19,317 bases of DNA from JBIQLO01 sp044464175 (GTDB lineage: Bacteria > Planctomycetota > Phycisphaerae > Tepidisphaerales > Tepidisphaeraceae), in NCBI GenBank assembly GCA_044464175.1, contig JBIQLO010000062.1, positions 1-19,317 on the forward strand, written 5' to 3'. The notes beneath the pieces are model-generated. The model searched no databases. It worked only from the letters and a program-made list of their open reading frames with translations, and was not told the DNA's origin. The first letter of the stretch is position 1. Each line of letters opens with the position of its first letter. Of this stretch, positions 14,168 through 19,317 are shown one piece after another. The translations under genes were made by a program, and so were the position numbers.

Positions 14168-15154
14168 TTATTGCTGGCCCGTCTCCACCAGAGCGCGGAG
14201 CCCATCGTAGCTATGAATCAGCATCCCGCCGAAACCGGGGCGGTCGGCCAGTTCCTTTTCCACCGCCTGCTTGGTTTCCCAGAACCGCTGCGGCGGCAAC
14301 CCGTAGAAGCTGATTTGGGCATCCTCCTTGAGGCGGATCGTTTCCAGGGCCGCACAGACCACCTTCCCGATTTGCTCGGCATACGCCAGTTCATCGGAAA
14401 TGGACGCAATCACCCCGTTTTTCCCATCCGCCTGCCGGCGATAGGACATGATCCCGATGTAGTCGGTCAGGTCCTGAATGTGTTTGTGGAAGTTCTTGTG
14501 CTGCCCGTCGTAGGTGATGTCATAGGCCGCCGGGTTCCGGTCATACCACATCGGAATGTCCACCGACAGGGTCATCTTTGGCGCGGCATCGTGCAGCTTC
14601 TGTTTGGCTTTGGCCAGGAACTGGAGGTACTCCAGCATGATCTGCTGCCGCAGCGTCTGGTCGCCCTTTTTCCAAGCGGGGGCCGTGTAAGGCTCGATGT
14701 CGTAGTGGATCCCGGCAAACCGCTCCCCTTCAGGCTGCTGGTGATTGAAGGCCAGGATGATATCGAGCGTGGAGAGGGTCTTGTCCCAGTTCTCCTTGCG
14801 GGCCATGTCCGATGCGCCATCCAGGGCTTCAATCACGATGCCCTGGCGATGGGCCTCCTTCAGCAGCCGCTTCCACTGCTCCGGCTGCCGCAAGTTGCGA
14901 GATGCATCCAGATGAATCTGCACCAGCAGGCGGTTGAAGCCATGGTCCCGGCAGAAGGCGAAGAGCCGGTCCTGGGCCTCATTGGTGGCGATGGTATCCA
15001 TGCGCCACACCCACAGCCCTTCGATGGGCCTTGGACTTAACTTATTATTTTCTTGTGATTTAGATTCCGCGTTATCGGCGGCGAGAAGAGAATGGGAACT
15101 GCTCAGGAGTCCCAGAATGACCAGACCGGCCAAGAGCGTGGATTTGATGTTCAT
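14168..15154 (-). CDS. Secreted TIM-barrel-like protein, possibly a glycoside hydrolase
   Basis: This 328-residue protein has a signal peptide (MNIKSTLLAGLVILGLLSSS then HSLLAAD, cleavage likely around residue 26) and a low-complexity spacer to about residue 41. A repeating beta-strand/helix pattern typical of (beta/alpha)8 barrels follows: IEGLWVWRMD, GFNRLLVQIHL, GIVIEALDGA, FAGIHYDIEPY, MTLSVDIPMWYD, DYIGIMSYRR, ISFYGL, GFGGMLIHSYDGL. The HYDIEPY motif (Asp152, Glu154) sits where glycosidases of this fold place acidic catalytic residues, and SYDGL near the end resembles family 18-like barrels. I cannot name a family, so the function is inferred. The gene shares a palindromic promoter region with the divergent prepilin-like gene. 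No Shine-Dalgarno is apparent; the predicted transcript begins almost at the ATG. Confidence 0.7.
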   Translation of the reverse strand: MNIKSTLLAGLVILGLLSSSHSLLAADNAESKSQENNKLSPRPIEGLWVWRMDTIATNEAQDRLFAFCRDHGFNRLLVQIHLDASRNLRQPEQWKRLLKEAHRQGIVIEALDGASDMARKENWDKTLSTLDIILAFNHQQPEGERFAGIHYDIEPYTAPAWKKGDQTLRQQIMLEYLQFLAKAKQKLHDAAPKMTLSVDIPMWYDRNPAAYDITYDGQHKNFHKHIQDLTDYIGIMSYRRQADGKNGVIASISDELAYAEQIGKVVCAALETIRLKEDAQISFYGLPPQRFWETKQAVEKELADRPGFGGMLIHSYDGLRALVETGQQ

Positions 15155-15160
15155 GCCGCC

Positions 15161-15189
15161 ATTAAAGCAAGCAAAGGGGGCGGCGTCAA
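15161..15189 (-). promoter_or_regulatory. Sigma70-type promoter for the secreted-protein gene
   Basis: On the minus strand, TTGACG (complement of 15184-15189) and TTTAAT (complement of 15161-15166) are separated by exactly 17 bases; each matches five of six consensus bases. Only six bases separate the -10 box from the ATG at 15154, so transcription should start at or next to the start codon. Confidence 0.6.
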
Positions 15190-15221
15190 TAAAAATTCAT
15201 TCAATGAATTTTTTAATTGAC
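15185..15221. promoter_or_regulatory. 37-bp palindromic operator in a divergent promoter region
   Basis: AAAAATTCATT (15191-15201) and AATGAATTTTT (15203-15213) are perfect inverted arms around a single C. They are flanked by GTCAAT (15185-15190) and ATTGAC (15216-15221), also complementary, with two extra bases (TA) on the right. All 17 base pairs match. The outer arms are parts of the two divergent -35 boxes, so a bound dimer would cover both promoters. A ROK-family regulator is encoded just downstream (16000) and is a natural but unproven candidate. Confidence 0.65.
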
Positions 15222-15245
15222 ATTCCCTCTGGCGCTCGATAGAGT
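15217..15245 (+). promoter_or_regulatory. Sigma70-type promoter for the prepilin-like gene
   Basis: TTGACA (15217-15222) is a perfect -35 box. TAGAGT (15240-15245), 17 bases later, matches four of six -10 positions. The start codon at 15254 is only eight bases beyond the -10 box, again predicting a leaderless or nearly leaderless transcript. Confidence 0.6.
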
Positions 15246-15253
15246 CGAGCATC

Positions 15254-15958
15254 ATGAACATTCATCTCTTCCGTCGTAGTACGTCTTCCGATGCCGGCGG
15301 GTTTACCCTGGTGGAATTGCTCGTGGTCATCGGAATCATCGCGGTTCTGATTGCGATGTTGCTCCCGGCCCTGAGCAAGGCCCGCCAGCAGGCGGTCCTG
15401 ATCAAATGTGCCAGCAACCTGCGCGAGATCGGGCAGGGGATGACGATGTTCGTCAACGACAACAAGTTCCACTGGATCAAGAACAGCAATGGGGTCAATC
15501 GCTGGCCCTATGAATTGATTGACAAGAAGTACCTGCCCAAGGGGTACAGCAACGTCGCCAATACCAACGTCTTTCTCTGTCCGGCCGATACGGCTCCGCC
15601 GACCAGCTCGACCGCACAGCGGTGGGAGTATGGGGGCAGCTATGGGTACAACGGGGACTTGAACAGCTACGCCCCCGGAAGCTCCAGCGCCAATCCCTCT
15701 TTCCGGGGCAAATCGCTGACGGTGGTGAAGGTGCCGACCGAAATGGTCGCCTTTTGGGATTCGCTCCAGCCGCTGGTGGCGGCCGGGACGGTGGGATGGG
15801 TCTTTGACCGCTCCAACTGGAGCACGCGGCGGCCGGACCCGTTGCGGCACGGCGGGCGGGCCAACATCCTGTTTGTAGACGGGCATGTGCAGACAGTGCG
15901 GCCACAGGATATCCCCGAGCGCTGGGTGCGTTATGATCATACCGATCCAGCGCCCTGA
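15254..15958 (+). CDS. Prepilin-type signal protein with H-X9-DG motif
   Basis: The 234-residue protein has a type IV prepilin/pseudopilin leader: cleavage expected at Gly16-Phe17 (GG|FTLVELLVVIGIIAVL), with Glu21 as the conserved Glu5 of the mature form. A hydrophobic helix runs to about residue 38. The body contains the usual ALSKARQQAVLIKCASNLRE segment, a short VFLCPAD motif and, near the end, H-X9-DG (His199 to Asp209-Gly210 in RHGGRANILFVDGHV). Family knowledge: such DUF1559-like proteins are very numerous in Planctomycetota, Verrucomicrobiota and Lentisphaerota, and their roles at the cell envelope are largely unknown. It is divergent from a secreted TIM-barrel protein and is followed 41 bp later by a ROK regulator, suggesting a carbohydrate-responsive unit (inference). 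There is no Shine-Dalgarno. Confidence 0.88.
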   Translation: MNIHLFRRSTSSDAGGFTLVELLVVIGIIAVLIAMLLPALSKARQQAVLIKCASNLREIGQGMTMFVNDNKFHWIKNSNGVNRWPYELIDKKYLPKGYSNVANTNVFLCPADTAPPTSSTAQRWEYGGSYGYNGDLNSYAPGSSSANPSFRGKSLTVVKVPTEMVAFWDSLQPLVAAGTVGWVFDRSNWSTRRPDPLRHGGRANILFVDGHVQTVRPQDIPERWVRYDHTDPAP

Positions 15959-15999
15959 GCCTGGGATGTGCTTCTTCGGGCAGATGGGCGGACTTGACC

Positions 16000-17124
16000 A
16001 TGGCACCAAGCATTCACAGCGGATCGAATCACAAGGCGGCGGCGACCTGGAACCGCCAGCTGGTGCTGCGCCTGCTGGCTCGGCACGGGCAGTTGTCGCG
16101 ACGGCGGATTGCCGAAATGGTGGGGCTGCGCGGCTCGACGCTGACGTATATCGTGCGGGAGTTTCTGGACCAGAAGGTCCTGTGCGTGGCCGGCAAGGCC
16201 AAGACGCGGGGGGTGGGGCAGAAGCAGGTGCTGCTGACGGTCAATCCCGACCTCGGGTGGACGTTGGGGGTGGCGTTGCGCCCGGATCGGACGCGGATGG
16301 TGCTGTATGATGCGGCGGGACACCGGCTGGGGGTGCGGGATATGGATCGTGTCAGCGACATTGAAGCCGTGCCGCAAATGATTGGTGAGGAACTGGCGGG
16401 GTGGTGCGACGAGATAAAACGGCCACCGGGGCGAATGCTGGGGCTGGGTGTGGGGGTACCGGGGCTGGTGGACAGCGAGCGGGGGGTGGTGCTGAACTCG
16501 TCCGGATTCAATGCGCGTCAGATACCGCTGAAGTTGATACTCAGCCGGCGGTTTGAGGAGTCCACAATCGTCGTGGATCATGATGCGCGGCTGGGGGCGG
16601 TGGCCGAGGCGAGCGAGGGGGCGGCCAAGTTTTCGCGGAATTTTCTCTACTTCATCGTGAATCAGCAGTGGAAGGGGGAGCAAGCACATTTCCATTCGTT
16701 CGGGTCGGCGTTGTACCTGGACGAGCGGGTGCATCGGGGAGCGCACTTTGCGGCCGGGGAACTGGACAGCGCACTGGCGCCGACGGCGGACTTTGTGCTG
16801 GAGAAGGAGGATGTGGAGGCGTGGAGCCGGCCCGACGGGCCGTTGACGCCGGCGCTGGAGCAATTCGCCGGAATGCTGGAGCGGCCGCTGGCGTCACTGG
16901 CGAATCTGCTGGACATCCCGCGCATCGTGCTGGGGGGGACGGCGCAAATTGTCAATCAGGCGTTCCTCGACCTGCTGAGCGCACAGGTGAACAGCCTGCT
17001 GATTCCCGGCCCGCACCGGACCGTGCGGATCCTGCCCTCGACGCTGGAGGGGGAGGCGGTGGCGCGGGGGGCGGCTCTGGCGGCGACCGAAGCGGCGCTG
17101 GCGGAGCTGTGCGACCGGACCTGA
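16000..17124 (+). CDS. ROK-family transcriptional regulator
   Basis: The 374-residue protein has an N-terminal winged helix-turn-helix (about 18-60: QLVLRLLARHGQLSRRRIAE, then GLRGSTLTYIVREFL), followed by a two-lobed ROK domain beginning WTLGVALRPDR. The ROK signature region LGLGVGVPGLVDSERG is at about 148-162, VDHDARLGAVAEASEG corresponds to the sugar-kinase Asp region, and HRGAHFAAGELDS to the 'GAHGxAGEIGH' segment. The cysteine zinc motif CXCGXXGC of typical ROK proteins is absent; the protein has only three isolated cysteines. Family knowledge: ROK regulators (NagC, Mlc, XylR) bind sugars or sugar phosphates and palindromic operators. The ATG at 16000 is preferred; TTG at 15994 is in frame. 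Probably co-transcribed with the prepilin-like gene. It converges with the lipoprotein gene (22 bp between stops). Confidence 0.87.
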   Translation: MAPSIHSGSNHKAAATWNRQLVLRLLARHGQLSRRRIAEMVGLRGSTLTYIVREFLDQKVLCVAGKAKTRGVGQKQVLLTVNPDLGWTLGVALRPDRTRMVLYDAAGHRLGVRDMDRVSDIEAVPQMIGEELAGWCDEIKRPPGRMLGLGVGVPGLVDSERGVVLNSSGFNARQIPLKLILSRRFEESTIVVDHDARLGAVAEASEGAAKFSRNFLYFIVNQQWKGEQAHFHSFGSALYLDERVHRGAHFAAGELDSALAPTADFVLEKEDVEAWSRPDGPLTPALEQFAGMLERPLASLANLLDIPRIVLGGTAQIVNQAFLDLLSAQVNSLLIPGPHRTVRILPSTLEGEAVARGAALAATEAALAELCDRT

Positions 17125-17146
17125 GCGGCCCGGATCATTCCATTTT

Positions 17147-19114
17147 TCAATTCCTGATCTCAATGCGCCAGATGCCCCATTGGCCGCCGCGGTTGGAGCG
17201 GAAGTAGAGGGCCTTTCCGGCGGGATCCCAGGCGGGGGAGTCATCCCAGCTTCCATTGGTGGTGATCTGCATGGGTTGCTCCGGTTTGGTGAGGTCGAGC
17301 ACCCAGATATCGAAATTGTGCTGCTTGTCGGCGGTCATGCCGCGGTCGGAAGTGAAGGCGATTCTGGTGCCATCGCGGTTCCAGACGGGATCGCCTTCAT
17401 CGGCATCGGGCGTGTTGGTCAGATTCTCGGCCGTGCCGCCGCTGTCGCTCATGCGGTAGATGTCGCGCTTGCCGGTGCGGGGATTTTCATGGGTGAAGAG
17501 GATTTCATTCCCCTTGGGGCTGACGCGGGGTTGCATGCCACCGAGGCTGGTCAGATCGGTGCGGATGGTGGTGCCAATGCGGGTCATGTAGAGGCGCGGA
17601 TCGGGGCGGGTGTCGGCCAGGCGCTCGTAGTAGAGGCGGGCCTTGGGACCGGCGTCGATGCTGGGCCACAGGTCGGTGGTGTCGCCGAGGGTAAGCTGGG
17701 TCATGCCCGGGGCACCGGTGGCGGACATGGACCAGATGCTCATGCGCCCGGCACGGTTGGAGGAGAAGATGATCCTGGCGCCGTCGGGGGAGTAGGCGGG
17801 CATCAGTTCCAGGGACTTGCCGTCGGTGAGCAGGCTTTCGCCGCCGCTGCCGGAGGTGCTGCTGGAGCGGAGTTGAGAGCGAAAATCCTCCTTATCACCG
17901 CTGAGGATGACGCTGTAGAGAAGGGTGGCGCCGTCGGGGCTGACCGCCAGGGAATCGATCGTTTCGCCGTTGCCCGCGCTGACCAGGCGCGAGGGGGAGA
18001 CGCGGCTGGGGCCTTCGGTGACATCCTTCATGGCCAGGGTCGTCCGGGACTGGGGCACCATGCGCCAGCCGCCATCCTCGCGTTGGGGGGTGGGGATCAC
18101 CATGGCGACGGGGCGGGTGAGGATTTCCTTCAGGCGCACGGTGTAGTCGGACTTGCCTTCATCCCAGGCGATGGTGAGCTGGACCGGATACCATTCCGAG
18201 GCCTGGGTTTTCTTGACGACAGTCGCCTCGTAGGTGCGGAGGGTGCCTTTGTCATCCACCGGAGGAAAGGAGAGGGTGCCGACGGCAGCGCCGGAGGCAT
18301 CGTGTTCGAGGGTGCGCCCGTCGGCCAGGGTGACGGTGGCATTGGGAGGATCGGTGACGATGCGGATGGCCTTGGATTTGGCGGTCAGGTCAATGGTGTA
18401 GTCGGTCTTGCCGTTGTCCCAGCTGATGGTCTGGGTGACTGGGGGGTAGCCGGGTTTGACGACATCGACTTTTTGGGCAATCCACTGGTTGGTCTTGAGA
18501 TCCATGGAAAAGGGGACGGATTTCAAATGGACGGGACTTTGGCCGGCCAGGGTGCCGTCGATGTAGACCTTGGCACCGGCCGGTTTGGTCTGGATCGACA
18601 GGTCCTTTTTCATCGGCTCCAGCTTGAGGGTGTAGAGGGGGCTGGGGTCGGACCATTGGATGGTGAGCTTGGCCGGCTGGAACCCGGGGCGGGTGGCGGT
18701 GACGGTATGGGTGGTCCACTTGCCATCGGCATCCACGGTGAAGGGCAGTTCGCGCGTGAGCCGCTGTGTGGGGCGGTCGGAGACTGAATGGCCGTCGATG
18801 CTGAAGAGGGCGGGGGCGGGCTCGACTGCGAGGGTGACCTGGCGGCTCTGGGTGGGCAGCTCCAGGAGGAGGGTGTCGCGGGCGAAGTCGCGCGCCAGCT
18901 CGGCGGAGGTGTCCTTGTAGCCTTCGCGGGTGGCGGTGACGCGGTGGGTCTCCTTGTCGTTTTTCCAGGTGAACTGGCGGGTGACGGAGCCGTGGCCGGC
19001 GGGCTGGCCGTCGACGGCGATGTCGGCGTCGGGGCGGGTCTGGATGGTGACGGTGCGGGTGGTGGCGCAGCCGCTCAGAAGGGCGACCAGGGCGAGACAG
19101 GCGAGCAATCGCAT
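17147..19114 (-). CDS. Lipoprotein with four PEGA-like repeats and a TolB-type beta-propeller
   Basis: The 655-residue protein starts MRLLACLALVALLSGC, a lipoprotein signal with lipobox LSGC (Cys16). Four PEGA-like repeats follow at about 22-90, 91-165, 167-240 and 246-328. Each begins with an IQTRPDADIAVDG-type strand (IQTKPAGAKVYIDG in repeat 3) and ends in VTATREGY-type or TISWDNGKTDYTIDL-type strands. From about 370 to the end there is a TolB/PD40 propeller with blades such as SLAVSPDGATLLYS, MPAYSPDGARIIFSSNRAG, PRVSPKGNEILFTHENPRTG, PVWNRDGTRIAFTSDRG and PAWDPAGKALYFRSNRGG. Family knowledge: PEGA domains decorate surface proteins, and TolB-type propellers are protein-interaction modules in the periplasm or at the outer membrane. 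No Tol-Pal genes are nearby. AAGGAG five bases before the ATG at 19114 decides the start over an upstream ATG at 19129. Confidence 0.88.
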   Translation of the reverse strand: MRLLACLALVALLSGCATTRTVTIQTRPDADIAVDGQPAGHGSVTRQFTWKNDKETHRVTATREGYKDTSAELARDFARDTLLLELPTQSRQVTLAVEPAPALFSIDGHSVSDRPTQRLTRELPFTVDADGKWTTHTVTATRPGFQPAKLTIQWSDPSPLYTLKLEPMKKDLSIQTKPAGAKVYIDGTLAGQSPVHLKSVPFSMDLKTNQWIAQKVDVVKPGYPPVTQTISWDNGKTDYTIDLTAKSKAIRIVTDPPNATVTLADGRTLEHDASGAAVGTLSFPPVDDKGTLRTYEATVVKKTQASEWYPVQLTIAWDEGKSDYTVRLKEILTRPVAMVIPTPQREDGGWRMVPQSRTTLAMKDVTEGPSRVSPSRLVSAGNGETIDSLAVSPDGATLLYSVILSGDKEDFRSQLRSSSTSGSGGESLLTDGKSLELMPAYSPDGARIIFSSNRAGRMSIWSMSATGAPGMTQLTLGDTTDLWPSIDAGPKARLYYERLADTRPDPRLYMTRIGTTIRTDLTSLGGMQPRVSPKGNEILFTHENPRTGKRDIYRMSDSGGTAENLTNTPDADEGDPVWNRDGTRIAFTSDRGMTADKQHNFDIWVLDLTKPEQPMQITTNGSWDDSPAWDPAGKALYFRSNRGGQWGIWRIEIRN

Positions 19115-19138
19115 GAGGACTCCTTGCATGAGGCGTCA

Positions 19139-19167
19139 CGAATACCGGAAAAGGGGCCGGGTGGCAA
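19139..19167 (-). promoter_or_regulatory. Possible promoter of the lipoprotein gene
   Basis: On the minus strand TTGCCA (complement of 19162-19167) and TATTCG (complement of 19139-19144) are 17 bases apart. The -35 is good (5 of 6) and the -10 poor (3 of 6). It would give a leader of about 20 bases containing the AAGGAG site. Confidence 0.3.
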
Positions 19168-19220
19168 TTCTTTGCGGGGATGGGGGCGGATTCATTGCTG
19201 GGCGAGGGCGGTGGGTGGAT

Positions 19221-19314
19221 GGGTTCGTTGGGACATACGCGCTCTTGGGTTCGGGGGGGAAATCGCGGTTTTTGGGGCGCCAAGGGGGAATTGGGTTTGG
19301 TTCGTTTGGGTTCG
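19221..19314 (-). repeat. CGAACCC heptamer cluster upstream of lipoprotein gene
   Basis: Read on the minus strand, CGAACCC occurs at 19221-19227, 19247-19253 and 19308-19314, and CGAACCA at 19298-19304. They lie about 107-200 bases before the lipoprotein ATG. The cluster may continue past the window edge. It matches the cluster upstream of the SPFH gene in motif, orientation and distance. Confidence 0.6.
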
Positions 19315-19317
19315 TTG

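Noticed and set aside
17180..18787. 535-residue plus-strand open frame
   Set aside because: It is Gly-rich antisense of the PEGA/TolB lipoprotein gene, without a plausible start region.

Overview
The window looks like chromosomal DNA from a high-GC bacterium, most likely a planctomycete and plausibly of class Phycisphaerae. This is inferred from four things: a prepilin-like protein with a C-terminal H-X9-DG motif, Thr/Arg/Pro/Gln-rich insertions in a DUF4340 protein, a large PEGA-repeat/TolB lipoprotein, and long intergenic spaces packed with short hairpin repeats. No rRNA, tRNA, CRISPR array or recognisable transposase gene was seen.

Layout. Positions 1-2638 (minus strand) carry a type II NADH dehydrogenase followed by the first 348 codons of a quinol-type nitric oxide reductase, which runs off the left edge. 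Together they could pass electrons from NADH through quinol to NO. Positions 2817-7416 (plus) form a GldF-like permease, GldG-like protein and DUF4340 operon with no ATPase gene in the window. Positions 7555-11106 (minus) hold, in transcription order, an FtsQ-like protein, an RNase Z-like metallo-hydrolase, a UPF0158 protein and an AT-richer HEPN-type protein. Hairpin repeats sit between these genes. A 591-bp gap (11107-11697) contains a 142-bp element bounded by inverted repeats and a cluster of CGAACCC heptamers.

Positions 11698-14151 (plus) encode an SPFH/GYF_2 protein and an Fsr-type (fosmidomycin resistance) MFS exporter. The exporter converges with a secreted TIM-barrel-like protein (14168-15154, minus). 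That gene is divergent from a prepilin-like/H-X9-DG protein (15254) and the ROK regulator behind it (16000). Their shared 99-bp promoter region holds a 37-bp near-perfect palindrome joining two good sigma70 promoters. The window ends with a PEGA/TolB lipoprotein (17147-19114, minus), whose upstream region carries the CGAACCC heptamers again.

The signals most worth pursuing are the symmetric divergent promoter, which predicts leaderless transcripts on both sides; the hairpin repeats, of which five sit at or just behind stop codons; the HEPN gene bracketed by two copies of one repeat; the 142-bp inverted-repeat element; and the heptamer clusters placed at the same distance and orientation before two unrelated genes.
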